A stretch of 64,000 nt of DNA from positions 1 to 64,000 of the forward strand of contig JAFQTU010000033.1 in assembly GCA_017408905.1 (NCBI GenBank), given 5' to 3'. Below, piece after piece: positions 9,479 to 18,050 of the stretch; the first letter of the stretch is position 1, and each line of letters begins with the position of its first letter. The notes under the pieces were generated by a model that saw only the letters and a program-made list of their open reading frames with translations, was not told the origin of the DNA and ran no database searches. The stretch comes from Mailhella sp. (GTDB lineage: Bacteria > Desulfobacterota > Desulfovibrionia > Desulfovibrionales > Desulfovibrionaceae). The position numbers were made by a program, and so were the translations under genes.

Positions 9479-9492
9479 TTAGATAAATCTAA
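9479..9492. repeat. 14-bp perfect palindrome at the methyltransferase stop codon
   Basis: TTAGATAAATCTAA, 6+2+6 and perfectly self-complementary. The TAG stop of the methyltransferase gene lies inside it. Related copies are at 6396, 23798, 36111 and 38821. Confidence 0.7.
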
Positions 9493-10643
9493 TCCTTGTC
9501 CAGCTCTTCGAGCGGGGGCATACGGCGCACGGCCCGGCGGCCTGTGCGGGCCGCTCCGGCCTTGCCTTTGGCGGGCGCGGCAGTCTTGGCGGCACTCCTG
9601 CCCGCAGGCGCGGCCTTGCCCTTCGGCTTCGGCACGGAGGGGGCGGGCTTCTCCGCATCCGCCTTCGCCACACCGCGGCGGCGCACCACGACATCGGCCC
9701 TGCCTGCCCCGCCCTGCCCTTCCGTCTTCCCGGCGTCGCTGGCGGCAGATTCCGCATCGGCCCGGGCGGCGAGGCGCACTTCTTCCAGAGCCTCGGCGGC
9801 ATGGACGGCCCCGCGATACCACGAGGCGTCCCTGTCCTTGAAGCGCTCCTTCATGACGTGGACGGCCTCGACGTTCTGATCCACAAGCAGGGCGCTGCGG
9901 CCCAGCTCTGCGGCGGACTCGCCCAGCGTTCCGCTCCCGGCGAAGAAGTCGCAGAGCACGTCGCCGGGCTTCGAGTGCACCTTGACGATGCGGTCGATGA
10001 CGCCGCGCGGCTTCTGCGTGGCGTAGCCGGTCTTTTCGCGGCCGTTGGGGCTGACTATGGTGTGCCACCACACGTCGGTCGGCGTCTTTCCCAGCGCGGC
10101 CTTGTCCGCCCCCACGAGGCCCGGGGCCATGTAGGGGATGCGGTCCATCTCGTCGAAGTTGAAGGTGTAGTGTTCGGGGTCTTTGGCATACCAGAGGATA
10201 TTGTCGTGCTTGGCGGACCAGCGGCAGCGCGAACGGGCCCCGTAGTCGTAGGCCCAGATGATCTCGTTGATAAAGGATTCGCGGCCGAAGATGCCGTCCA
10301 GCATGACTTTGCAGTAGTGTATCTCGCGGTAGTCGAGGTGGAAGAAGAACGAGCCCTGCGGCTTCAGGATGCGGCAGGCTTCCACCATGCGGGGATGCAG
10401 GAAGCCGAGGAAGTCATCGAAGCGGTCGTCGTAGCCCAGCGTCTCGCCCTTGATGGTGCGATAGACATAGCCCTTGAAGCCCACGCGGTCGCCGCTGTCG
10501 TCGCGCACCGTGGATATCTTGGTGCGCTGCTGCACTCTGCCGGTGTTGAAGGGCGGGTCGATATAGATCAGATCCACACATTCGTCCGGCAGGCCGCGCA
10601 GAACGGCAAGGTTGTCGGCATGGCATACGGCTATCTTGGGCAT
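9489..10643 (-). CDS. Orphan beta-class DNA methyltransferase with a histone-H1-like tail
   Basis: 384 residues. The catalytic motif IV (DPPFNTG, near 30) comes first and the S-adenosylmethionine motif (FFAGSGTLGE, near 235) comes late, the order of beta-class amino-methyltransferases that make N6-methyladenine or N4-methylcytosine. TQKP near 207 is the usual pre-motif I segment. From about residue 285 the sequence becomes a Lys/Ala/Pro/Arg-rich low-complexity tail (KPKGKAAPAG, AKTAAPAKGKAG, RTGRRAVRR) resembling histone H1 or AlgP repeats, probably a non-specific DNA-binding extension. No restriction endonuclease is adjacent, so it is probably an epigenetic or solitary enzyme. Recognition sequence unknown. 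Confidence 0.92.
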   Translation of the reverse strand: MPKIAVCHADNLAVLRGLPDECVDLIYIDPPFNTGRVQQRTKISTVRDDSGDRVGFKGYVYRTIKGETLGYDDRFDDFLGFLHPRMVEACRILKPQGSFFFHLDYREIHYCKVMLDGIFGRESFINEIIWAYDYGARSRCRWSAKHDNILWYAKDPEHYTFNFDEMDRIPYMAPGLVGADKAALGKTPTDVWWHTIVSPNGREKTGYATQKPRGVIDRIVKVHSKPGDVLCDFFAGSGTLGESAAELGRSALLVDQNVEAVHVMKERFKDRDASWYRGAVHAAEALEEVRLAARADAESAASDAGKTEGQGGAGRADVVVRRRGVAKADAEKPAPSVPKPKGKAAPAGRSAAKTAAPAKGKAGAARTGRRAVRRMPPLEELDKD

Positions 10644-10747
10644 GGTTCTCCTCTGCCGCCTGCGAAAGACGGCGGGGCGATATTAAACGTTTCCGCACGT
10701 CAAGGCAAGCAAAGAGCGCCTGTTTTGCGAAAAGCCAGCGCAGGGCA

Positions 10748-10786
10748 AAGAAAAAGGCCCGCTCCGGCATACGGGGCAGGCCTTTC
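10748..10786 (-). terminator. Terminator of the acc operon
   Basis: On the minus strand AAAGGCCTG and CGGGCCTTT form a hairpin with inner CCCCG/CCGG pairing, followed by TTTTTC. It lies 16 bases past the last gene of the operon. Confidence 0.8.
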
Positions 10787-10801
10787 GTTCTGCTTTTCTG
10801 T

Positions 10802-11170
10802 CTATTTCAATTCCAGCAGTTCGCGCGGGGCTTCCTTTTCCAGTTCGAAAAGGGCTTCTTCCAGCGCATCGCTCAGGGCGTTGGCGCGGCGCGGATCCCA
10901 GTCGGCAAGGGCTTTGCGCATATCCTCAAGGATGGCGGCCACCTTCTTCACGCCGGGAAGAAGGGCGCGCTTCACGTCGTCGGGCAGATCGCTGAAGCGC
11001 AGGGCATCGGGCAAGTATCCGGCAAGCTCGGTCACGCCGCGCTTCATGCCAGCCGGGCCCCACTGGTCGAGCTGGGACCAGACCAAGGCGCAGAGCTTCG
11101 GCCAAGCCTGAAGCACCTCGTCCTCGTCGTAGGTCCATGCGCTCACGCGTATCTGAAGTATGCGGCCCAC
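10802..11170 (-). CDS. Hypothetical protein, last gene of the carboxylase operon
   Basis: 122 residues, soluble and mostly helical. It begins MGRILQIRVSAWTYDEDEV and has an aromatic first third (WPKLCALVWSQLDQW) and a charged C-terminal helix. I do not recognise it. It starts 3 bases after the stop of the carrier-like gene, so it is part of the accC-accAD-carrier transcript. Its job is probably connected with the carboxylase complex (assembly or regulation), but that rests on position alone. Confidence 0.75.
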   Translation of the reverse strand: MGRILQIRVSAWTYDEDEVLQAWPKLCALVWSQLDQWGPAGMKRGVTELAGYLPDALRFSDLPDDVKRALLPGVKKVAAILEDMRKALADWDPRRANALSDALEEALFELEKEAPRELLELK

Positions 11171-11173
11171 AGG

Positions 11174-11824
11174 CTATTCCCCTTCCACCCATTCGCTCTG
11201 CACGCGGGCCACCACGTCTTCCACAGCGGACTGCTGATCGGGCGGGCAGACCACGATGAGCGGAGCACCGGCGTCCACGTTCTTCTGCTGGTCGAAGTAC
11301 ACGTCATAGATGATGCCCGTGGGGCCGGAATAGCAGAGCGGCACTTCGCGCTTCATGCGGGAGACGATGAACAGCTCCATGCCGTCGTGGATGGTCACGG
11401 TACGGCAGCCCAGCATCTTGACCTTGGTGTCGATATCGGGCGTGAAGTAGTACTTGGCGCGCTCGGGGGCGCAGAAGGCGTAGAGGCTTTCCTTGAGCAG
11501 GCGGCTCACCACTTCCTGACGGGTCAGGTAATGGCGGATGACGCCCAGCGGCGTGCCGGATTCCACGAACGTCCCGTCCAGCTCGCGATAGACCTTCTGC
11601 ATCACGCCGCGCTCATTGGCCAGCACCTTGCGGGGGTTCTTCTCGCGGGTGATAGTGGCGATATGCGTTCCGGGAATCTCCTTCCACATACCGGTGAAGC
11701 CGTGCACCTTGGCCCCTTCGGCGATATCGGTGAAGGTGATGACGCCGGAATGGGGGGCGCAGACCTCTTTTTCGGTATAGGGCTCGGCCTTGAGGGCTTC
11801 CAGAACTTCGGCGATGTCTCTCAT
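11174..11824 (-). CDS. Biotin/lipoyl carrier-like protein of the carboxylase operon
   Basis: 216 residues from the ATG at 11824, chosen because AGGGGA lies 4 bases upstream; the long open frame to 12511 only shadows accAD. Residues 137-195 align with a biotinyl domain: a DGMELFIVSRMKRE turn, then the second half GPTGIIYDVYFDQQKNVDAGAPLIVV. The expected biotinyl lysine is K158, in MKR rather than the canonical MKM. Residues 70-98 (ERGVMQKVY...ESGTPLGVI) look like another biotinyl half-domain. I infer it is the carrier (BCCP role) for the adjacent carboxylase and carboxyltransferase. It is only distantly similar to classical AccB. Confidence 0.7.
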   Translation of the reverse strand: MRDIAEVLEALKAEPYTEKEVCAPHSGVITFTDIAEGAKVHGFTGMWKEIPGTHIATITREKNPRKVLANERGVMQKVYRELDGTFVESGTPLGVIRHYLTRQEVVSRLLKESLYAFCAPERAKYYFTPDIDTKVKMLGCRTVTIHDGMELFIVSRMKREVPLCYSGPTGIIYDVYFDQQKNVDAGAPLIVVCPPDQQSAVEDVVARVQSEWVEGE

Positions 11825-11832
11825 GCTTTCCC

Positions 11833-14073
11833 CTAGCGGTAGTAAAGGTTGCGGCCGCCCATGGTCTCGAGGGCCTGACGGAGATTCACGCGCACATCGC
11901 GGCGGTCCCACACACCCTGAATATGGCCGCGCGAAAGGGCCTTGTAGCAGTTGTGGTGGTCGGGGGCGATGTCGATGCCCGTGGTGTTCTTGATGACGCC
12001 CGGGCCTGCGAAGCCGATATCGGAAGAGCGGATGGCGAACTGGTAGAAGGCGCATCCGAGGAAGGAGGCCACAGGGCCGCCGTAGGACTTGGTATCGTAC
12101 AGCACCAGATAGAGGCCGCCCGCTTCGATGTAGCGGCGCACGGCCACGGTACAGCGCGGCATCTGGATGACGCCGTGCGTGCCTTCCTGAATGCGGATAC
12201 CTGCCGTGCCGTGGCAGTACACGATGAACGGATAGCGCTTGCGGCGCGCACGGTCGGCGGCGGCCACGAACTTGGAGCCTTCGGCCACGCCCACGGAGCC
12301 GCCTCGGAAAGAGCCGACAAGGATGGCCACCACGCACTGCACACCGTCGATGCGGGCCTCGAAGGTGATGCAGCCGCTCTTGAGGCCGGTCTTCTGCTTG
12401 GCGTCGGCTATCTTGGCGTCGAAGTCCGGGAAGTTCAGGGGGTTGCCCGCCTCGACTTCCGTATTGAACTCGTAAAGAGAGCCTTCGTCGAAGCAGTTGT
12501 TCATCACCCACTGGTATTCCATGGGGAAATGATGGCCGCAGGTGGAGCAGACGCCGGCGAACTCGTCATAGAGGTCGGGCGCCCACATATCCATACAGCC
12601 GCGCTGGGCCGAATAGGGGCAGGAGACGGCGCGGTCCTCCCGGGCCTTCTTGCTCACCCAGTTCCAGCCGGAGCGGCTGTTCTCGTCCCAGTCCGAGAGG
12701 GTGGTAAGCTCTTCCTCGGACGTGACGGCGACTTCCTCGGTCTTGCCCCTGAGCTTGTTCCAGGGCTTGAGCACGCGGATCTTGAACATCTCCCATTCGG
12801 AGCGCACTTCCTCGACCACGTTGCCGAAGGTGCGGCGGTTGCGCTGGTAGAGGTCGTAGATGAGGCGGTTGTAGATCTCCCACCACTGTTCCGACCATGC
12901 GTCGCCAAGGCGGCCCATGACGGAGCGGGTATTGCGCACTTCGCCGTACGAGGCCTTGATGAACTTGTTCTGGCGCATCTCCACAAGGCGCTGACGGGCC
13001 GCACGGGAGAGCTTCCAGCTCACGAAGAACTCGTCGAGGTTCAGCTCGCGGTCGCGCAGGCGGCGCAGCATGGCGGCGCGCAGGGGGGCAAGGCCGCGGG
13101 CCTTGAGCACCACTTCGTCCGTAGCGCGCAGGACTTCCTGACGCACGGTGCGGAAGAACTCGTAGTGATACGGGCGCGCACCGAGAACGGGTTCCTGAAT
13201 GATCTTGTCCACATAGCCGAACTTCAGGTTGTCTTCGGCGGTAAGGTGCAGGTCGCGGGCACAGCGTTCCACAAGGTCGGCGGAAGCACGAGCTCCGCCG
13301 CGCAGGCGGCCTTCGATGGCGGCCGCGCCTTCGGGCGAGATGACGGAGTAATAGCCGTGCGAGAGCATGAGGCGGCGGTCGGCCAGAGAAATGGCCTCGG
13401 CACCGCCGGAGCCGCCTTCGGAGAACACGGCGATGAGCGGCACGGTGAGGCCTGCCATCTCATAGATGTTCTTGGCTATCTGCTGGGCCGCACCGGGGTA
13501 ATCCTCCAAGGGGTAGCCGCCGGGCGTGAACACGTAGGCATGGATGGGGATGCCTTCGGTCTCGGCCACGCCCATGTAGTGCTTGGCCTTGGCATTGCCC
13601 CAGGGCTTGGCGGAACCGCCGTTGCGGAATTCCTCGCCGTGGCCCTTTTCATGGCCGATGACGAGCACGGGCTGGTGATAGACATCGCCGTTGCGCTTGC
13701 GGGTGATGTAGGCGCGGGCAATGACCATAGCCGGGTCGTTGGTATGTTCGCCCTGTCCGCCTATCTCGGTGTAGTTGTCGTAAACGTTTTCAAGGATATC
13801 GCGCAGGCAGACGCGCTGGGGGTGGCGCACGATGCGCACCTTGTCCATGGGGGTGAGCTTGTCTTCAAGCCTGCATTCGGTGCGGAAGAACAGGTCTTCC
13901 AGCGCGGCAAGGCCTGCCTGCACCTCGGCCGCAGCGCAGTCGGGGAAGCGCTCGCGGGCGGCGGCAAGGCCGTTCTCCAGTTCGGAGATGTCTTCGGCGT
14001 GTTTGCCCGGGAAGATGTCCTTGATATAATTCAGTCGATCAGCAAGCTGATGGAGCTGTTTTTCCCATTCCAT
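11833..14073 (-). CDS. accDA: AccA-AccD fused acetyl-CoA carboxylase carboxyltransferase
   Basis: 746 residues. The N-terminal half (to about 370) is AccA-like: MDKVRIVRHPQRVCLRDILENV, RKRNGDVYHQPVLVIGHEKGH and the FSEGGSGGAEAISLADRRLMLSHGYYSVISPEGAAAI region, split here by normal spacing. The C-terminal half is AccD-like, beginning with the four-cysteine zinc finger (CPYS...GC...CSTC, about 483-515) and ending with the crotonase-fold core (VGVAEGSKFVAAADRA, CHGTAGIRIQEG). The fusion would carry both halves of the CoA carboxyltransferase site. The gene lies between accC and the carrier-like gene (8-base and 33-base gaps). Substrate is taken as acetyl-CoA, but propionyl-CoA is possible. Confidence 0.88.
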   Translation of the reverse strand: MEWEKQLHQLADRLNYIKDIFPGKHAEDISELENGLAAARERFPDCAAAEVQAGLAALEDLFFRTECRLEDKLTPMDKVRIVRHPQRVCLRDILENVYDNYTEIGGQGEHTNDPAMVIARAYITRKRNGDVYHQPVLVIGHEKGHGEEFRNGGSAKPWGNAKAKHYMGVAETEGIPIHAYVFTPGGYPLEDYPGAAQQIAKNIYEMAGLTVPLIAVFSEGGSGGAEAISLADRRLMLSHGYYSVISPEGAAAIEGRLRGGARASADLVERCARDLHLTAEDNLKFGYVDKIIQEPVLGARPYHYEFFRTVRQEVLRATDEVVLKARGLAPLRAAMLRRLRDRELNLDEFFVSWKLSRAARQRLVEMRQNKFIKASYGEVRNTRSVMGRLGDAWSEQWWEIYNRLIYDLYQRNRRTFGNVVEEVRSEWEMFKIRVLKPWNKLRGKTEEVAVTSEEELTTLSDWDENSRSGWNWVSKKAREDRAVSCPYSAQRGCMDMWAPDLYDEFAGVCSTCGHHFPMEYQWVMNNCFDEGSLYEFNTEVEAGNPLNFPDFDAKIADAKQKTGLKSGCITFEARIDGVQCVVAILVGSFRGGSVGVAEGSKFVAAADRARRKRYPFIVYCHGTAGIRIQEGTHGVIQMPRCTVAVRRYIEAGGLYLVLYDTKSYGGPVASFLGCAFYQFAIRSSDIGFAGPGVIKNTTGIDIAPDHHNCYKALSRGHIQGVWDRRDVRVNLRQALETMGGRNLYYR

Positions 14074-14106
14074 ACAAAGATTCCCTTTCCTGAAAAGAGC
14101 AGGAAA

Positions 14107-15528
14107 CTAGAAACGCAGCATACGCTCCGTCTTTTTCTTCAGAAATTCCACGTTCGACTTCAAGGGTTCGCCCTTGCCGTTATGGCCTTCAAGGACGAGG
14201 TGCTCGAGGAAGTCGAGGCCGTTGGCGCTGACTTCGGCCAGATCCCTGCCCCAGATGATGCCGAGGGCGAGGTTCGGGTCGAATTCCGTGGGGATGGTGT
14301 ACGGCTTTTCCGGAGAAGCGGAAGGCACATGGGTATGCAGGCGGCACCAGTCGCGCTCTTCCCACTGGAAGCGGTCGATATCGCCCACCCACGGGGCGAA
14401 GCCGCTGTCCGGGTCTTCGGCGATGATGCGGTATTCCACACCCACGCCGTGGAAGGTGATGTCGTCCTGCGTGTAGCCCAGAGCGTCGCCGAGGCCGGTG
14501 CGTATCTGTTCTGCGATAAGGTCCACCTCCTGCCCCTTCACGCGGCTGATGGCCGCGGAAACGCCGTTCTCCACCTGGATGCGGGTATTCACTTCCATAA
14601 GGAAGGGGTGGCCGTCGCGGGTAACGATCCATTCCCACGTGCCCACGCTGTCGTAGCCGACCTTGCGCGCCATGTTCAGGGAATGCTGGGTTATCTCGTC
14701 GAGCACGGCGGCGGCATCGAAGCCGTATTCGATGGAAGACGGGTCGAAGCCGGGGGCCACTTCAAGGCGCTTCTGGCGGCCGGTGGACTGGATGGAGCAG
14801 TTGCGGGTTCCGAAATGCACGGGGTTGCGGCCGGAACGGTCGGAAAGCACCTGCACTTCGAGGTGGTTGAAGTCGGTCACGCGCTGTTCGATAAGCACGC
14901 CTTCGTCCTTGAACTGGCGCATGGCGTAGTTGCGGATGCGGCGATAGACCTGGCGGAAGGTGTCGATATCGTACACTTCCTCAATACCCATACCGCCGCC
15001 GCCAGCCGAAGCCTTAACCAGAACGAGGGGGCGGGCAATGCCCTGCTGGAGCTGGTATTCGAACAGGGTGCGGGCCACCTTTTCGGCTTCCAGCTCATCG
15101 TAGATGGGCCTGTCGGAACCGGGAACGGTGGGAACGCCGATGCTGCGGGCAAGGCGCTTGGTATTGATCTTGTCGCCAAGGTCACGGATGACGCGCCACG
15201 AGGGGCCGATGAACACAAGGGAGCGTTCACGTTCCGTAACGCGGCGGGCGAAGCGGAAGTCTTCGGCAAAGAAGCCGTAGCCGGGGTGCACGGCGGTAGC
15301 GCCGGCCTCGTCGGCAATGCAGAGCAGTTCGTTGGCGTCGTGATACGAAGATATGCGGTACAGGCTTTTTTCGCCGCCAAGCTCGCGCGCAAGGGCGACA
15401 TGGCCGGAGCTCACGTCTTCGGCGGTGTACACGCTTACGAATTCGAGGCCCAGCTTCTTACATGCCTGCATTATGCGGACTGCGATCTCGCCGCGGTTCG
15501 CAATGAGCACTTTATGTTTTCTATTCAC
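14107..15528 (-). CDS. accC: Biotin carboxylase subunit
   Basis: 473 residues, normal for AccC, which carboxylates biotin using ATP and bicarbonate. It opens with the family motif KVLIANRGEIAVRIMQA, has HPGYGFFAEDFRFA, the glycine-rich loop KASAGGGGMGI (ATP-grasp), the EVNTRIQVENGVSAAIS active-site block and the C-terminal lobe. It heads the operon accC-accAD-carrier-unknown. A perfect TATAAT promoter lies about 210 bases upstream, leaving a long leader. Compared with E. coli AccC there are insertions in the last 100 residues (AEDPDSGFAPWVGDIDRFQW region), seen also in propionyl-CoA-type enzymes. Confidence 0.92.
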   Translation of the reverse strand: MNRKHKVLIANRGEIAVRIMQACKKLGLEFVSVYTAEDVSSGHVALARELGGEKSLYRISSYHDANELLCIADEAGATAVHPGYGFFAEDFRFARRVTERERSLVFIGPSWRVIRDLGDKINTKRLARSIGVPTVPGSDRPIYDELEAEKVARTLFEYQLQQGIARPLVLVKASAGGGGMGIEEVYDIDTFRQVYRRIRNYAMRQFKDEGVLIEQRVTDFNHLEVQVLSDRSGRNPVHFGTRNCSIQSTGRQKRLEVAPGFDPSSIEYGFDAAAVLDEITQHSLNMARKVGYDSVGTWEWIVTRDGHPFLMEVNTRIQVENGVSAAISRVKGQEVDLIAEQIRTGLGDALGYTQDDITFHGVGVEYRIIAEDPDSGFAPWVGDIDRFQWEERDWCRLHTHVPSASPEKPYTIPTEFDPNLALGIIWGRDLAEVSANGLDFLEHLVLEGHNGKGEPLKSNVEFLKKKTERMLRF

Positions 15529-15736
15529 GCCATTTTCCTTTGTAGCATAGGGAAAAGGCTCACTGAAGAGCGATTCGTAAAAGGGACAGGGCGATCCTCT
15601 CCTCCCGCCTTGTCCGGACTAAACGCATGGCGGCCCTGGAAGCCGCAAAGCCGCATGCTTTGAGATACGGAGCATGGACTTTTTTTGAGCATCCCGGTTC
15701 GCTGGGCCGGGATGTTTGCACACACAAGCGAGGCGC
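15529..15736 (-). promoter_or_regulatory. Long 5' leader of the acc operon
   Basis: About 200 bases between the predicted start site and the accC ATG, with no gene. It holds a strong hairpin CATCCCGG/CCGGGATG (about 15688-15712) followed, in the direction of accC, by an A-run rather than a T-run. I recognise no known riboswitch. The length suggests leader control of fatty-acid synthesis. Confidence 0.4.
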
Positions 15737-15764
15737 ATTATACCTTACTGGCAGAAATTAGCAA
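15737..15764 (-). promoter_or_regulatory. Promoter of the acc operon
   Basis: On the minus strand TTGCTA (15759-15764), 16 bases and a perfect TATAAT (15737-15742). Confidence 0.75.
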
Positions 15765-15938
15765 GCCCCACATTTTTTCTGCAAAAAACACGGTATTTTA
15801 TTTGCGGATAGTTGCATAACGGCAAAGCCCCGGGCACCGTTCGGCAGAGCCTTTCCCGGCAGTTCCGGCAGGATAGCGCCATGCCGGGCCGGGCCTTGCG
15901 CACGCCCTGCCCCGCCGCCGGAAGCGCCTTACCGCATC

Positions 15939-15967
15939 TTGCAATATCTCATTATTTTATTTACTAT
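15939..15967 (+). promoter_or_regulatory. Promoter of typA
   Basis: TTGCAA (15939-15944), a 17-base AT-rich spacer and TACTAT (15962-15967), about 87 bases upstream of the typA ATG. Between this and the acc promoter (15765-15938) I see no gene. Confidence 0.7.
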
Positions 15968-16053
15968 TCGAAGTTCACCAAGATTTTACGCGCCTCGCTC
16001 GATATGCCGGGCCCCGCGCCTTTTCATTCGCATAGTTTCAGAAGGAACAGAAT

Positions 16054-17889
16054 ATGGGTTCCATCGCCCGCAACGAGTCTCTTCGCAATATCGCCATCAT
16101 AGCCCACGTTGACCACGGCAAGACCACGCTGGTCAACGCCCTTTTCAAGCAGAGCGGCATGTTCCGCGCCGACCAGGAAGTGGACGACCGCATCATGGAC
16201 AGCATGGAGCTGGAACGCGAACGCGGCATCACCATCTCCGCCAAGAACTGCTCCGTGAAGTGGAAGGACGTGCGCATCAACATCCTCGACACCCCCGGCC
16301 ACGCCGACTTCGGCGGCGAAGTGGAACGCGCCCTCTCCATGGTGGACGGCGTCATCCTGCTGGTGGACGCCTCCGAAGGCCCCCTTCCCCAGACCCGCTT
16401 CGTGCTGCGCAAGGCCCTTGGCCTTGAACTGCCCGTCATCGTGGTGCTGAACAAGATCGACCGCAAGGACGCCCGCCCCGACGAAGTGCTCAACGAAGTC
16501 TATGACCTGTTCATCGACCTCGATGCCAACGAGAACCAGCTCGAATTCCCTGTGCTCTACGCCATCGGCCGCGATTCCGTGGCCATGAACGGCATCAACG
16601 ACGAGCGCAAGGACATGGCCCCCCTGTTCGACGCCATCCTCAAGTACATCCCCGCCCCCACCTACGACGAGGAAGAACCCTTCCACATGCTCGTGGCCGA
16701 CCTCGACTACTCCGACTACCTCGGCCGCCTGGCCGTGGGCCGCATCCGCAACGGCCACGCCCACACCAAGGACGCCCTCGTCTGCATCGGCGAAGACGAA
16801 AAGCCCCGCCCCCTGCGCGCCACCCGCTTCCAGGTCTATGACGGCCGCAGCATGGTGGACGTGGACGAAGTGCACCCCGGCGACATCGTGGTGATGGCTG
16901 GCCTTGAAGACGTGACCATCGGCGATACCGTGTGCACCGCCGCCGCCCCCTATCCCCTGCCCCGCATCAAGGTGGACGACCCCACCGTGTCCATGCGCTT
17001 CGGCATCAACACTTCTCCCCTCGCCGGCCGCGAAGGCAAGATAGTGCAGGCCCGCAAGATACGCGAACGCCTTGACCGCGAAGCCCTGCGCAACGTGTCC
17101 ATCCGTGTGGAAGACACCGAAGACCGCGACGCCTTCCTCGTCAAGGGCCGCGGCGAATTCCAGATGGCCATCATCGTGGAAACCATGCGCCGCGAAGGCT
17201 TCGAGCTCACCGTGGGCCGCCCCGAAGTCATCTTCAAGGACATCGACGGCGAACGCTGCGAACCCATCGAAGACGTGACCATCGACTGCGACGAAATCTA
17301 CATGGGCATCGTCACCGAAAAGCTGAACTTCCGCAAGGGCCGCATGACCAACTGCGTCAACAGCGGTACGGGCCGCGTGCGCCTTCAGTTCTCCGTGCCT
17401 TCCCGCGGCCTCATCGGCTACCGCGACGAATTCCTTACCGACACCAAGGGCACGGGCATCATGAACTCCAATTTCAGCGGCTACGAACCCTTCCGCGGCG
17501 AGTTCCTCACCCGCCTGACCGGCTCCCTCATCGCCGACCGCGCAGGTTCCGCCGTGGCCTACGCCCTGTACAACCTCGAACCCCGCGGCAAGCTCTTCGT
17601 GGTTCCCGGCGACCCGGTCTATGAAGGCATGATCGTGGGCGAACACAGCCGCGACAACGACATCGACGTCAACGCCACCAAGGAAAAGAAGCTCACCAAC
17701 CTGCGCGCTTCCGGCCACGACGAGAACATCCAGCTCACCCCGGTGCGCCCCTTCTCGCTGGAACAGTGCCTGAACTTCATGCGCGAAGACGAAGTGCTGG
17801 AAGTCACCCCGCAGTCCCTGCGCCTGCGCAAGGCCGTGCTCTCCGGCGTGGAACGCTTCCGCATGGGCGGCAGCCGCAAGCGCGTGTAA
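16054..17889 (+). CDS. typA: Ribosome-associated GTPase TypA/BipA
   Basis: 611 residues, standard length. TypA is a translational GTPase related to EF-G that helps ribosome assembly and stress or cold growth. G motifs are intact: [10 protein letters not shown] (P-loop, near 18), [21 protein letters not shown] (switch II region, given in pieces), NKIDRKD, and SVAMNG as the G5 region. The RGITISAKN switch I and the C-terminal TypA-specific domain ([32 protein letters not shown]) are complete. GAAGGAA lies 7 bases before the ATG. It is monocistronic between a recognisable promoter and a strong terminator. Confidence 0.97.
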   Translation: MGSIARNESLRNIAIIAHVDHGKTTLVNALFKQSGMFRADQEVDDRIMDSMELERERGITISAKNCSVKWKDVRINILDTPGHADFGGEVERALSMVDGVILLVDASEGPLPQTRFVLRKALGLELPVIVVLNKIDRKDARPDEVLNEVYDLFIDLDANENQLEFPVLYAIGRDSVAMNGINDERKDMAPLFDAILKYIPAPTYDEEEPFHMLVADLDYSDYLGRLAVGRIRNGHAHTKDALVCIGEDEKPRPLRATRFQVYDGRSMVDVDEVHPGDIVVMAGLEDVTIGDTVCTAAAPYPLPRIKVDDPTVSMRFGINTSPLAGREGKIVQARKIRERLDREALRNVSIRVEDTEDRDAFLVKGRGEFQMAIIVETMRREGFELTVGRPEVIFKDIDGERCEPIEDVTIDCDEIYMGIVTEKLNFRKGRMTNCVNSGTGRVRLQFSVPSRGLIGYRDEFLTDTKGTGIMNSNFSGYEPFRGEFLTRLTGSLIADRAGSAVAYALYNLEPRGKLFVVPGDPVYEGMIVGEHSRDNDIDVNATKEKKLTNLRASGHDENIQLTPVRPFSLEQCLNFMREDEVLEVTPQSLRLRKAVLSGVERFRMGGSRKRV

Positions 17890-17918
17890 TACGCCCCGGC
17901 TTCGCTTTCTGAACACCA

Positions 17919-17948
17919 CGGGCCGCCTTCGGGCGGCCTTTTTCTTTC
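17919..17948 (+). terminator. Terminator after typA
   Basis: GGGCCGCC-TTC-GGGCGGCC followed by TTTTTC: a strong intrinsic terminator. Confidence 0.9.
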
Positions 17949-18000
17949 CCTTCCGCCCCTGAGAGGGGCATCCCCCTCGCCGCACCGCGCACAGGGCAGG

Positions 18001-18030
18001 AAAAAAGGCCCCTCCGAAGAAGGGCCTTTT
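18001..18030 (-). terminator. Terminator after the HD-GYP gene
   Basis: On the minus strand AAAAGGCCC pairs with GGGCC(TTTTTT) around a CTTCTTCGGAG loop, ending in a six-T run. Confidence 0.85.
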
Positions 18031-18050
18031 GCGTATCCTTTACAGGCGGA

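Noticed and set aside
9489-10643. A restriction-modification system
   Set aside because: No endonuclease or specificity gene is adjacent; the neighbours are purA-holB and the acc operon.
11923-15663. Open frame of 1246 codons on the plus strand across the acc operon
   Set aside because: Antisense to accC and accAD, with Gly/His/Val-rich sequence; an artefact of strong C/G third-position bias leaving no stops in the opposite frame.
15688-15716. Hairpin before accC as a Rho-independent terminator
   Set aside because: In either direction the T-run is missing or on the wrong side; kept only as a structural element of the leader.
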